Assembly: GCF_963966145.1 (NCBI RefSeq) | Contig: NC_091049.1 | Location: 14,570,001 to 14,634,000 of the forward strand | Reading direction: 5' to 3' | Source: Tenebrio molitor | Taxonomy: Eukaryota > Arthropoda > Insecta > Coleoptera > Tenebrionidae | Length of the DNA stretch: 64,000 nt | In this document: one piece after another, positions 21,879 to 32,366 of the stretch | Position numbering within the stretch: position 1 is the first letter of the stretch | Layout of the letters: each line of letters begins with the position of its first letter | Position numbers and translations under genes: made by a program | The notes under the pieces: generated by a model | Told to the model about the DNA's origin: nothing | Seen by the model: only the letters and a program-made list of their open reading frames with translations | Databases searched by the model: none

Positions 21879-23529
21879 TGTAGTGCCCCGATTCAAAATT
21901 CCATTTCACGGCTACCAAGTAGGCCTTGGTTTGTTTACCAAAAATGGAATCCAGTAGGCCATGGTCAAGAAGTGACGGAAGGGATGGTGGGAGAAAAAAA
22001 AAACGCGCGCTCTTCTTTCCACTCTCACCGGAGGCAAGACGTGTTTTGTGCGTGCAGAGTGTTTTGTTTAAAAATCTCGTGTTTTTTTTGCTAATTCCCA
22101 CTGCCATCCGCTGTTGAATTAAACGCTTTTCATTCGCGAATTAACAGACGGAGTGTTTTCCCGTGAGATTTGGTGCAAATCAGTGATATTGACGCTGTCC
22201 CATTTTGGCGCCACATTTTCCCTTTGTCTCACGCGTTACACTAATCTTTGTTCGAGCCAGGACTGTGTTTTGTTGTTACAGGTATGTTTTGCAGGTAGAA
22301 CAGCATTGTAAATATTAAATTCTGACATGCTAAATTCACAAATTTGTTAAAATCATAATTTGTTCGTATCGGAAGAAAAGTTTGTGTCATGTAATTGGGA
22401 AAGCAGTTTAGAGCGACATCAGCGTTCGTTTCGTCACGGGCTGTAATAAATGTCCGCAATTCGATAGGCATTGATTTGATGATTGGGACTATATAGATCA
22501 CTGCACGTTGTAGTTTCGTTCGCTCAGCGTAATTTCCTTTCCTTTTGTCCTCGTCCCCTCCGAACCTACGCATGAGATTCACGTACACACATGGAAGTTG
22601 TGTGCCTCTTCCCCTCCGAACATACGCGTGAGATTCACGTACACACATGGAAGTTGTGTGCCTCGTCCCCTCCGAACCTACGCGTGAGATTCACGTCCAC
22701 ACATGGAAGTTGTGTGTCCCGTCATCTCCCTTTCGACCGGCATGCGGATGTAGAAATAGGGCGTGGAGGTGTCGCATGCGTTAGAGGTTGTAGTAATGTT
22801 CACACATGTACTCTGTAGTTGTTGTATCTCCATTTAAACGGCTCGTGACGAAATCGCGCGTCCCCGTATCTCAACTGTACCGAAATGAAATATTTTATTG
22901 TAATTCGTGTTTAAGAAAAATTTGTTATGAAGTTTGAAAAGATTCCGCCTTTGGGATACCGTTTATGGGGGTTTTATCGGTCCCGTTTTGCAATAACCGC
23001 GTTTTATAATTTGTTTATTTTTGTGTTTTGTCGGGAAAAATTCGTTCATTCACCTTAATTCAAAAATCCACTTTGTCGGTTCGTTTGGCGTATGCGAGTG
23101 CAACGTGAGATTTGGCATTGTGTCTAATTTCTTGTTTGTCTTTATTTCTTTAAAAATTCACCGTTTGCTATTTCGATTTTGGTAAATTATGTATTTTGTG
23201 TTGCATCGTTTAATGCTGTTTATTTGTGTATACCTTATATTTTGTTTTGTTGCCATCTTGCGTTGCTCGCTTCAAAAATTCAAAGTCATTGCGGATCAAA
23301 TAATTAAATGAAATAAAAGTTTGGCGTCCCTCACATGTGTGTTTTATTTGCGGCACTCTTCCAACTGGAACCCTCATCGTTTGCATTCCGAACCTTTTCT
23401 TTTTTTTTCCGCCAAAAGAAAGACACAACGTAGGGCTCCTCCGATTCGATGACGATCACGACCACATTTGTTACCGTTTGCGCAGGTTCAAATATTTGGC
23501 GGAAAAAGTAATGTCTTCAAATCATTACA
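21879..23529 (+). mobile_element. 1.65 kb solo LTR with 4-bp duplication
   Basis: Starts TGTAGTG and ends CATTACA, flanked by TACG at 21875-21878 and 23530-23533 inside a MITE. An AATAAA lies at about 23313, consistent with the R region. Internal 56-bp tandem repeats lie at 22549-22721. No PBS, PPT or coding region is present, so this is a solo LTR left by LTR-LTR recombination, probably of a Ty3/gypsy-class element given the 4-bp duplication. Open frames across it are fortuitous. Confidence 0.82.
22549..22721 (+). repeat. Three 56-bp tandem repeats in the solo LTR
   Basis: GAGATTCACGT begins at 22574, 22630 and 22686, an exact 56-bp period; each unit holds CACACATGGAAGTTGTGTG, a small inverted repeat. 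They lie in the presumed U3 and may act as enhancer-like repeats, which is inference. Confidence 0.85.
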
Positions 23530-24597
23530 TACGTCAGGCTCATTATCACTCGTGAAATATCCTGTATATATATACAGTTACTCCTGCAGCTCTGCACTGA
23601 GGTCAGTCAGGTCACAACACAACGTACACTGAAAACTTAAAATTGACAAGTGACGCACAGTTGATTGTTTTTCGCTCGTTCCGCTAAAAAAACTCGACTC
23701 CCTTGATTTTAGCTTGCCGTGTCGTGCTGCGAACGATTTTAGCTTGTGCTGCGAACGATTTTACCGTGTCGCGTGAAACTAATTCACTGCCTGCGAATAA
23801 AATGTATGTGGTGCGCCTAAAGAAGTTTTCACTTTAATAAATAGTTTACCTTCATGTATTCATTCTTCAGTACTGAATAAATAGCTCTACACGTTTCGGG
23901 AAGAATTTTGCCAAGCGCCTGTGGAGAAATTATTGCAGAAAATGTAAGGTCTTGATATGATCGTCCAGTGGCCAAAAAACAATTGTTATTGCTAACCGTT
24001 CTTCAGCTGTAATAGCTGTCCTCAGAACTGTATCCTCTTTCTCGATAAGGTGTCTAACTTTTTCCAACAAACTCATAACGTTGTCTTCAGACATCGTTAA
24101 GTAGTTGCAATAATCTTTAGACGAACTTCGTAGCTCTTCCATTAATTGTATATTATGTGATAATCTACTTCTCTTCTCTTCATTGCGAGTGTTCATTGAG
24201 TGTTCATCAGTTAATTCTGCTAAAGTTTGTCCAGCGTGAGATTGGTTCTTATAAATACAATTTAAAATCTCCCAATCTCTTGCTAAACAAAGTAGGTATA
24301 TAATTATACACACAAGCGAGCTTGACGTTCTCGTCACACATGTTTGCTGAAAGTGACAGCTCCTAGGTGTGTAGTCGAGTTTTTAATATTAAAAAATCCA
24401 CTAATATCCACTAATCCAAAATAAAGTATACAAGAACATAGATTAGCCACAAACTTGACAGCATGCATGAATACAATGTTAGTACAATACAAGTGTTTTA
24501 TCAAATCCTGTAGTATGTGATCATCACATGTATTGGAAACATGAACGCGCATACAAGTACTGCAAACAAAACGCTAGGTGTATAGGGCCCTTTACAG

Positions 24598-24868
24598 AAG
24601 TTGTAGTCGATAATGTTCCACGTAGAATGGAACAAAGCCCTCGAAAGTCAGTGCGAAAGCTTTCACACCAAACAGGTGTGATTCTTATCTAAAACACACG
24701 CATCCAAAGTTTTTTGTTGGGCACGTTTAATGCAGGGCCTAATAATCCTTACCATTAAAACAATCCCGTCATAAATTTCCATTTTTGTGCTTTTCCTCGT
24801 TCTTGCTTAAAACCCTTGTTCCACCTTTTTTATTCCTATTATGACTTTTACCTTACCTTGCTCGAAAA
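24598..24868 (+). pseudogene. Short mariner-like helix-turn-helix fragment
   Basis: A plus-strand frame at about 24598-24690 reads EQSPRKSVRKLSHQTGV, which resembles the HTH of Tc1/mariner transposases; the rest of the gene is absent. It would be the pre-insertion flank of Harbinger H1. 24690-24868 shows nothing else. Confidence 0.35.
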
Positions 24869-25174
24869 TCTATATATATAAAACAAAATCGGGTTAGTTA
24901 CGCTATTTATAACTCAAGAACGGCTGGCCAGATTTTTATGATCTTTATATTGTTGGATTTGTCTCCCCCCGATTAGCAGAATAACTATTAAAACATCGAA
25001 TAACTAACGAAAAAAAAATTATTAAAAAAATTCATTTTGAAAGGTTATGTCATCTGTCACAATCTGTCATTGTGCGCGCATCGACAATTTGAACTTAATT
25101 GAGATTTAACGTTAGCTGAGTTTTAACACCAAGTGTGATCAATGGTGATCAACAACACGTACTATTGCATTGTA

Positions 25175-25560
25175 CAGGGTGCGACAACATCACTTCCTTT
25201 TTTTTAAATGCGCGGTATTCAGACTGTAGGGGTCGTAATGGGGCGGGAGTGGTCTCATTCGGAAGCCGTGGTTTTAAAGATTTGTTCCCTATCCCTGTCA
25301 GCTGCCATCATGCGTTGGAAGAGTGGAAAGCCTGCGTTTACCGTTGAGGTCTACTTTTCAAACTGATTTTCTGTGATCGCCACCCTTCCGAAATCGCTTC
25401 AATGTTGGGTCGTGTCGCGAACCAGAAATCAATTGTTACATGGGTCACTACGTTCAGACCATGATTTCAGACAAACCGGGAGTGTGACAAGACGAAGAAC
25501 TGGAGTCTCACCTCAATAAGGGGCAATTTGTAGTAGAGAGCCCGCTCGCCCGATTTGTCC
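25175..25560 (+). pseudogene. Mariner-like transposase N-terminal remnant
   Basis: CAGGGTGCGACAACATC after TA at 25173 looks like a left terminus. Downstream, shifted frames read KSGKPAFTVEVYFSN, KSIVTWVTTFR and QTGSVTRRRTGV, the N-terminal region of the Tc1/mariner group with a long HTH. Catalytic parts are absent. Confidence 0.5.
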
Positions 25561-25729
25561 CCTTGCAATTTTGTTTGTGTTTTTTTTTCTCTCTCTCGCG
25601 TTTATATCAACCATCAAAGGACCCTACAAGGCCAACATCCGTGCAGAAATTGCGAACATACCCGCTGCTATGTCATGGCTAACGCTAGAAATGGGCTTAT
25701 TCACTTATTCAGTGTATCGTACCTGTATA

Positions 25730-26126
25730 CAGAGCGCCCAGAAATGTGGTAGCAACTTTTACACAAAGTGTCACAAGATGGCACTTTCAAAAAGCCAAAT
25801 TTGTTCAATCTTGCAACATTCAATTTTTGAATTTTTTCGAAAGAATATGTTAAGGAGGTTTTCCGAACAATTTTTACCCCCGATTTGTGCACTAAAATTT
25901 GTCGAGATGTTACTCAAAGGGTTCAGTTATGCATTGAGCATAATGGTGGTCAATTTGACCATTTTCAATAAAATTTAAATTTGAATGTTTTACGTTTGAC
26001 AATTCTTGACATTTATTTATCTCAATTTAGATAGCGGCGTTGCCATGCATAAAAAAGGTCTGTGTAAAAAAGTGTCATCTTGCGGGACCAATCGAAAAAC
26101 TTGCTACCACATTTCTGGGCGCACTG
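25730..26126. mobile_element. 397 bp MITE, CAGAGCGCCCAG family
   Basis: Ends CAGAGCGCCCAGAAATGTGG and the complement of CAGTGCGCCCAGAAATGTGG, flanked by TATA on both sides (25726-25729, 26127-26130). Inner arms share a GCAAGATG-type segment. Non-coding. Confidence 0.85.
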
Positions 26127-26497
26127 TATAACTAATTATGCATTTAAGTACGTCAACTGTCTGTAATTATTTAAATGCTACCCCAAGTAATGCAACGTCG
26201 CGGGGGAAGCTGTTTTAGGGTTGAACATTTATTGCTGTGCGGCATACCTAACCTCGAAACTATCAAACAAAAACAAGTGAACAGTGCGTCTAAACCATCA
26301 AACCAACAAACCAGTGGAACAAAATCTTCATCTACAAAATGTTTCCAACAAACACGCATATGCTTAGTAATTCTCTTTCCAATTTTTAATTTAATCTTCT
26401 ACATTTTCTTCCCGTCAGATGCTGACTGCATCCCAACCAAACTCATTAAAATATTCAATCCGTTTATGGTGATTGTTAATTCCGGATTATTTTTATG

Positions 26498-26663
26498 CAG
26501 AGAATTTTTTTATCAATGAACCATAAAGATTTACATGGTATAAAGTATAAACTTTATTTCGCGTCAATGGTGTTTCTATTGCTAATTGCAAAATTATTTT
26601 TCGGACATGAAATAAAGTTTACACCATGTCAATCCCTATGGTTCATTGATAAAAAATTCACTG
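26498..26663. mobile_element. 166 bp palindromic MITE
   Basis: Arms built on TTTTATCAATGAACCATA and its complement, with a second paired block around ATGAAATAAAGTTTA. Right end CACTG before TATA; the left flank lacks a clean TA. Confidence 0.7.
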
Positions 26664-26934
26664 TATAGTTAGTTACAACTCGGCACACAGCAATTTGCTC
26701 TACTACTCATTATACTCTCACTTCTTGCAAATGAATTTACCGAAAAAACTTAATTTTTCAGTACTCTATCAATGAATTGTCGTAAATTCATCGGAGTTTT
26801 GCAAATCACGTGACGTGATTACCAATAATCTCTTTCATTTTGATTATTCATTTTATCTTAATAAAAAAACGTCATTAAATTTAACACAACATTTATTGAT
26901 TCTGAGGCGGTACGAAGTTCGCCGGGTCAGCTAG

Positions 26935-27782
26935 TAATGTATAAAACATGGTTTTGTTTCTCAGGAGGGGCATGCGGGCAGGGCCTGTCGCTTTTATGAA
27001 TATCGAAACAGTGGGCCATTTAATTAAGTACAGCTAATTACTTTTTTCTAACACTAATATCTTATACTGTTTCTATGGTGTATTTGACCTCACACCTTAT
27101 GTTTCCCATAAAATACGCTTTTCTCTATAAGACACGTCGTCAATAGCAACATATCTTATAGAGTCACAAAATACGCTCACACATATTATTCAAGTAACAT
27201 TTTATTCATCATTTTTACAGTAATTATCACAAATGTGAAAAGTACAATTATTGAATTGGAACTGCCACATTAGCTTCGTGCTCTTGTTCGTAACATCTTC
27301 TTCTTTAACTTCTGCTGTTTCATCGAATGCAAGTGCCCGGCCATCGAAAACTTGCAATCTTTACATTTTCTTCAAATGATTCTTGCCGTAATGTGAATTA
27401 ACTTTTAATGAAAGTCTACACACTTACCCCATATCAAGAAAAGCCAAAATGACATCTTCCGTTACCTCCGTGATGCTTTTTTTTTAATTATTCCGGCCTT
27501 GAAACGAAACACACACCTTTTCGTATGCACTTTTAGACTTCATTGGTAACAAATTGCCTCTTTTTTCTTATTTCTTCTGGAACGTTTTGGCACATTTCAA
27601 CGATGAAAATTGTTTTTTTCCAAATTTGTTGATATTATTACCATAGTACCCACGGCAACCTCCGCATTTTGTGTATTGTGACGCGCCTCCAATAATTTCT
27701 GAATTTATTAAAATTTCTGATAAGATGTTAGTGTTAGAAAAAATCTTGAAGACAACGCGTGTTTTATAGTTTAAAAATCTCG
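26935..27782. other. No confident gene
   Basis: 27200-27680 has short minus-strand stretches with coding look but no motif I can name and many stops. 27040-27180 has palindromic words around CTTATAGAG. Nothing else stands out. Confidence 0.35.
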
Positions 27783-28093
27783 GCCTATTAAAGTTGCATG
27801 TCAGCTAACACTGCGTCAACTTTAACAACATGTTAACATTGAATTAATTTTGACACCGTTGTATAAATGATTTGCACACGCTTGTTAACTGACAAAGCTT
27901 TGACAACGAGTTAACATGGGATCACGTTTGAATGCTAGAAACTTTATCGTTTATATATTGAAGTTGGTGCCACTGGCTTCGCCTCATTGACCTTTTGTCT
28001 AACGGTCTAACCTAAACTTAATTCGTGAGTAATTTTCAGCCTGTTTTGTTTTGGTTTTGAGTGTTTTGACGATTTTTCTGCATTTAGAGAACG

Positions 28094-29054
28094 ATGGAAG
28101 ATCAAACAAAACGAACCGCAAACTTCACGGTTAAGGAGAAAATGACTCTGTTGAGTATAATTGAAAGGTAGGTAGAATTCAACGGTTTTACATGTTATCA
28201 ATTATTCCTTCAAATAACTATTTCTATATTCCTGAATATCCAATCCACTTTCCTTTCCCTTAAGGTACAAACCTATTATTGAAAATAAAGGCACGTCAGG
28301 CGTAATTAATGATAAAAAGAACAATGCCTGGAAAAATATTATGCAGAAATTTAATGCCGAAACTGAAGTGACCAGAACAGTAAAGCATTTGAAGTTGATC
28401 TACACAAATCTAAAGCGGAAAACACGAAAAGATGTCGCCGAGAAACACGTAAAAACAAATTACTTTTAAAGTAGGTAATACATTTGTTACTTGTTTGTTA
28501 ACAGAAAGAACAGTATACAAGAGCAAAGTTGATTGATGAGGAGGACAGGCGCGAAATTAATAAAACCGGTGGAGGTAATTATAATCCTCAATTTGATGAT
28601 GCAGGGGCGCAAATTTTAGCAACTATGGAAGATCAAATTGATCCATTATGTTTTTGATGATGCTGCTGATTATTTTCATGATGGTAACAGCGTATTTTAG
28701 TCTTGGAAGTTTTTAATGCCTTTATAACTCATTTATTATTTTAGTACCCATAGATATTCCTGGTTGCTCTGTTATCCAGATTTCACCAAAACCTGTATCT
28801 GCTCTTGATCCTAAATATGTGCCCGTTACTCCGGCTGAGTCTAATGTACAAACCTCGGTACAAGCCAAATCGTCTCGCCATATTGCAACTATTAGAAAGA
28901 CAAGAATTATAAACAAAAAGAAATTGAATTATAAGCAACTATACTTTAAAAAAAATACGAAGTAGCTTGTTTTGAATTAAAATCCAAGAGGCAGTTGCAT
29001 TGTTTAGATTTGAAGGTAAGGAGAAAACAGTTGGAAAATTTAAATAAAAATTAA
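28094..29054 (+). pseudogene. Myb/SANT-like (zeste-type) DNA-binding gene, four exons
   Basis: Exons 28094-28167, 28265-28448, 28505-28683 and 28745-29054 have GT-AG introns of 97, 56 and 61 bp. All join in phase, provided one T is removed from the run near 28651 in exon 3. The first two exons encode the Myb/SANT-like domain (FTVKEKMTLLSIIERYKP, NAWKNIMQKFN, KHLKLIYTNLKRKT), then a TGGGN linker and a charged C-terminal helix. The only lesions are single-base slips in two homopolymers, about 28651 (T run) and about 28950 (A run), so it is either recently inactivated or affected by assembly error. Such ORFs accompany some Harbinger transposases. Confidence 0.68.
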
Positions 29055-29162
29055 TTTATTAATAAGGGCAAAGCTAATTTTTTGTTTTATATTACTTGAA
29101 TAATTTTTTTTCTTTCATAATGTTTTGTCTTAATTTTAGATTTTTAACATAATTTTTATCAT

Positions 29163-29494
29163 TGGAACCAGTTAGGAAAGAAGAATTTCTCATGCAACCA
29201 TTTTCAATAAAAATTTAATTGAAGATCCTACAAAACAAGTTCCGGGATTTGACCTACACAGGAAAATCTGGTGTAAATTAAATCGCTTTAGAACCGGCTG
29301 TGGCAAATGCAGTAATATGCTGTTTCACTGGAACATTCGTGAAAATCTATCTTGTGAATGAGGTGCAGAAAAAGAAACCATCCCAACACATTGTGGAAGA
29401 ATGTCCTCTTACTCTAAATTCCAGCAAGGTTTCTCTGAACTTCATCTACTCACCAAAAACGCCCTAAACTGGTTACAACAAATTAAAAATATAT
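29163..29494 (+). pseudogene. 5'-truncated non-LTR retrotransposon, C-terminal tail
   Basis: Reads VPGFDLHRKIWCKLNRFRTG, then a Cys/His block (KCSNMLFHWN, SCECGAEKETIPHIVEECPL), the conserved end of Jockey/CR1-type reverse transcriptases. No RT core is present, so it is a 5'-truncated insertion of about 330 bp. Confidence 0.75.
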
Positions 29495-29577
29495 AATTTA
29501 CTATTATTATTTTGTGAATTTTCGAATTTTAATTGTATTTTTCTTCATACGAATATAATAGATATACTCGTATGTAT

Positions 29578-30523
29578 TGTAACGAAGTTACTTAGAAAAC
29601 GCTCCCGGTGGCGGAAAAATTCCGTTCTTTCTCCGAGCCGGGCCAGAAAATTAGCGCGGAGCCGACTAGCTCAACCGCGTCCACCGAATCCGCCCCGGAA
29701 CCCGTATTTCTTCCGGCCGACAATACCCGGACTCCGCGCTGAACAGAGCTTCCCCACCGCCACAGTCGCGAGTCAACGGCCGCGCGCAGCCACCGAGCCA
29801 ACAAAAGGACCGCGCAGAGCCTGCAGAGCACATTCCGATCATCCACCTGACTCTCCTAGCACCAGCTCCGAACCGGCTCCCGATACAACCTCCGATTCCG
29901 CTTCCGACCTCCGACTTCCGGCCCGTTCGCTCCCCTAGTGAGCGAACCAGGTCATCCCCTGTTTCCGGCCCGTTCGTTCCCCTAGTGAGCGAAGCAGGTC
30001 ATCCCGCTCATCCGGCCCGTTCGCTCCCCTAGTGAGCAAACCAGGTCATCCCTTGTCTCCGGCCCGTTCGCTCCCCTAGTGAGCGAACCAGGCCTCCCCC
30101 AATCCCCCCCCCCCCCGATCCCGTTACACCCCCGCAACCCCGTTACACCCGGACCCGCTCTCTCGCTACGCCGCCAAGAGGAAGTTCCAGGGCCGACCGA
30201 CGTAAGTATAAACACCCCCTTATCTCCCTTGCCGCCGAGAACATCCCCCAGGTCACGGACACCATCCCCGGAGGATTTCGCCTCCACCAGGTGGTCCCCT
30301 TGTACATAGTGTAAATAAAGGTTTTGCGACGACTGTTTGTTTGTTTCCCCCCTTACCCCGCACCCTGACAGCTGACCCCTGGACGCCGTCACTCCGCAGA
30401 GCTACCCCGGCCGTGTGGCGTCCCACCACAGCCGAAAAAAGGGACTGGCGCTCGAGGCATACCGCGACCGACCGGCGTCAAATCGCAATCCCGTGACGTC
30501 ACCACCCGGAAGTGATCGTCACA
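29578..30523 (+). mobile_element. 946 bp solo LTR
   Basis: TGTAACG...CGTCACA ends are flanked by GTATGTAT at 29570-29577 and 30524-30531. As this is GTAT twice, the true duplication may be 4 bp. AATAAA at about 30314 sits in the expected R region. Very GC-rich relative to its surroundings. Parts recur at 1484-1636 and 3444-3577. No internal region is present. Confidence 0.85.
29918..30105 (+). repeat. Four 47-bp tandem repeats inside the solo LTR
   Basis: CCGGCCCGTTCGCTCCCCTA starts at 29918, 29965, 30012 and 30059, a strict 47-bp period. Each unit contains TTCGCTC and GAGCGAA separated by 7 bases, able to form a 7-bp stem. A run of ten C follows at about 30105. Confidence 0.9.
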
Positions 30524-30539
30524 GTATGTATACACTGTG

Positions 30540-30790
30540 GAAACTAACTGGAATAAAATTCATAACTTGGACATAGGTACATTTTGTAAAAAATCCCGAA
30601 ACAGATCGATTTTTGTTTATCCTTGCCCACATTTTGGTGTATATGGTTTTTGCATATATCCTCCCGGAAGTGCGCAACTACCCCTAACTTTTTTTTTTCA
30701 AATGTAAGGGTATGCCAAGTGACACCTCGTTTGAAAGCCCACTTCGCAAGGAATACAACGCACTATTTTTTTTTCCGTAAGAGCAATTTG
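30540..30790. other. No gene seen
   Basis: AT-rich spacer between the solo LTR and the Harbinger transposase end. AATAAAACG near 30822 is on the wrong strand to serve the minus-strand gene. Confidence 0.4.
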
Positions 30791-31690
30791 TTAATTAAAA
30801 GTATTAATTGTGATAAACCCAAATAAAACGTATTTGGCATTTAACGTGAGTTTTAATAATATAGTCCACATGTCTGCAAAAACTGAATTAATTAGGGCTG
30901 CTCTAACTGCAGTATTTTCATCATTCACAATGTGCAATTCTGGATCAAAACCTTCAATTTCGTCGCCCTCAAAGAATTCAGCATTTTCTAGAATGCATAT
31001 GTTATGTAGCACTACACATGCAACAATAATGTGGAGAGTTGTTTGAAGTTTCATATTTAATCCTCTGGACAAACAAGGAAAACGTCGCTTCAGCACCCCA
31101 AAGCACCTCTCAATAAATTCCTACTGGATCTGTGAGACGCATTGTACGCCCTCTCCATACGGTTTCTTGGATTCAATAGTGGTGTTAGTAAGTAACTTTT
31201 ACAGGGGCAACCATTATCACCTAATAAAAAGTCTGTTTCATACATTCCAGCAGCTAAATCAGCACACAGAGGTGAATCATTGAAAATGGTGCTGTCGTGA
31301 ACAGAACCTGGTCAACGAGCAACAATGTTTATTATTTTTAGTTCCGAATCACAAACCCCCTGAACATTGATTGAGAAGTACCCTTTTCGGTTTCGAAATC
31401 GTTCGGCTTGCTCACCACCTGGAGTGAGTATTTTAATGTGAGTGCAGTCAATAGCACCTATTACTTTCGGAAACCCACGAATGTTGTGAAATCCAGATTT
31501 AATTAAATGTCTTTCTTGGTCGGTTACTGGCATCTTAATGTAACGAAGTTTTAAGGCTGCAATTAAATTACATACTCTGGTAACTATTCTACTCGTCGAA
31601 GATTTATGGCTGTTGCACAGTAATAAAACTTTTGGGCGAGGTGTAGTTCAAGTTGCAGAAGTATTCAGAATTCTTGGATGGGTCAAACAC
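30791..31690 (-). pseudogene. PIF/Harbinger DDE transposase, catalytic part
   Basis: Minus strand: HTH-like SHKSSTSRIVTRV (about 31610), first Asp in VIGAIDCTHIKI (about 31450), RNRKGYFSINVQGVCD, WPGSVHDS block with W changed to TGA (31312), second Asp in FLLGDNGCP (about 31220), and the Glu region ERCFGVLKRRFPCLS reached after a one-base shift near 31115. All three catalytic residues are still recognisable. One stop and one frameshift inactivate it. Confidence 0.85.
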
Positions 31691-31699
31691 TGCAGCAGG

Positions 31700-32366
31700 T
31701 ACCCTCTCGAGACCCGTCAGTCATAAAATTAGCATTTTACAAGAGCATTAAATCTTCGTATTGTGAACAAATTTGTTGGCAAATTTTAGATTTTCTTATT
31801 TCTTGTAGTTTGGATGTATTTATCTGTGCACTTTAGTGGTTGAATCTCTTACTTGCAGAAAATTCTTTTGAAGAAAATAACGGACAATGATTAATACAAA
31901 TGTAAAGGCTATGACTTTGACAGTGTCAGATTTTTCGTATCTCTGCTATCTTTATAATTGATTTCATATAAATGTTCATCAAGTGAGCTGTGCATTTGTA
32001 AAAGCACCTTTAATTTAGTTACATTACAAAAGTCACATTTATGAAGGTCATGTCCAATAAATCTTTACTTGGTAAAAATACAAAGACAAAAGCAAATAAG
32101 AATTACCTTAATTTAATCAGTAAAAAGACGTAACATTGCTTTTGAAATCAGCAATGTTAAAATGGACAAAAACTAAAAAATTAGTCAAATCGGGTTCGCG
32201 CAGAGCAAGCAACTTTGAAAGTTAAAGTCACTAGCTTTAGCTTTACTACCAACAGAAAATCAGATTTTCATGGCTTGCTTAGATGCACATTTATATGAAA
32301 TTGAGTATAGCTAATAAACGTCAAACAACTGACACTATTAATCAAATTTTAACGCAAAAATAGTTA
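31700..32366. other. No gene seen
   Basis: AT-rich sequence without coding motifs or a repeat that I could pair. Confidence 0.4.

Larger units (their letters stand above)
21744..23564. mobile_element. MITE of the CAGGGT family split by a solo LTR
   Basis: Left part 21744-21878 and right part 23534-23564 rebuild a MITE of about 166 bp related to 3787-3957 (GTGATAATGAGCCTGAC arms, central GCCGGACAT hairpin). TA lies at 21742-21743 and 23565-23566. The 1.65 kb between is an LTR insertion. Confidence 0.85.
20187..24337 (-). pseudogene. PIF/Harbinger H1 DDE transposase, two exons
   Basis: Exon 1 (24337 to 23834) carries the N-terminal block YLTMSEDNVMSLLEKVRHLI and AITAEERLAI; after a frameshift near 23930 it reads PQALGKILPETC to a GTAAAC donor at 23833. 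Exon 2 (20732 to 20187) starts in phase after TTTTAG, has the first catalytic region VGSLDG at about 20665, then runs straight into VSDGGV. The segment between, which should hold the second Asp, is therefore deleted. The Glu region and helix RLSRARRVVKNAFGILSSRF follow at about 20475-20400. The intron contains the MITE/solo-LTR nest and MADF coding block 20749-21266. Confidence 0.78.
6307..24591. mobile_element. PIF/Harbinger element H1, 18.3 kb with nested insertions
   Basis: Both ends carry AGGGCCCTATACAYCTAGCG in inverted orientation, with TTA duplications at 6304-6306 and 24592-24594, the 3-bp target typical of PIF/Harbinger. Inside lie the two genes such elements carry: a MADF-domain gene on plus (7033-21266) and a DDE transposase on minus (24337-20187). 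Exons of both genes are separated by later insertions yet still join in phase, which argues for a single element. Removing MITEs at 6545, 6808 and 7248, the palindromic nest 7707-19882 and the MITE/LTR nest 21744-23564 leaves about 3.3 kb. Confidence 0.8.
24869..26934. mobile_element. Helitron-like element, non-autonomous
   Basis: Begins TCTATATATATAAAA and ends GCCGGGTCAGCTAG, lying between A (24868) and T (26935) as Helitrons do. A short stem (GGCG...CGCC) lies 7 bases before the CTAG. The 5' sequence ACTCAAGAACGGCTGG resembles insect Helitron leaders I remember. No Rep/helicase is present; the body carries a mariner fragment and two MITEs. Confidence 0.6.

Noticed and set aside
22241..23428. 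Several frames of 70-135 codons on both strands
   Set aside because: All fall inside the solo LTR, partly over 56-bp tandem repeats, with no motif or codon pattern.
24598..24690. Joining the left flank of H1 (5341-6303 pseudogene) with the right flank as one interrupted gene
   Set aside because: The right flank reads as a mariner-type HTH, not as a continuation of the pseudogene family, so the two flanks are only neighbours.
30079..30392. GC-rich frames on both strands in the solo LTR
   Set aside because: Open because of high GC and the 47-bp repeats; the region is LTR sequence with a poly(A) signal.
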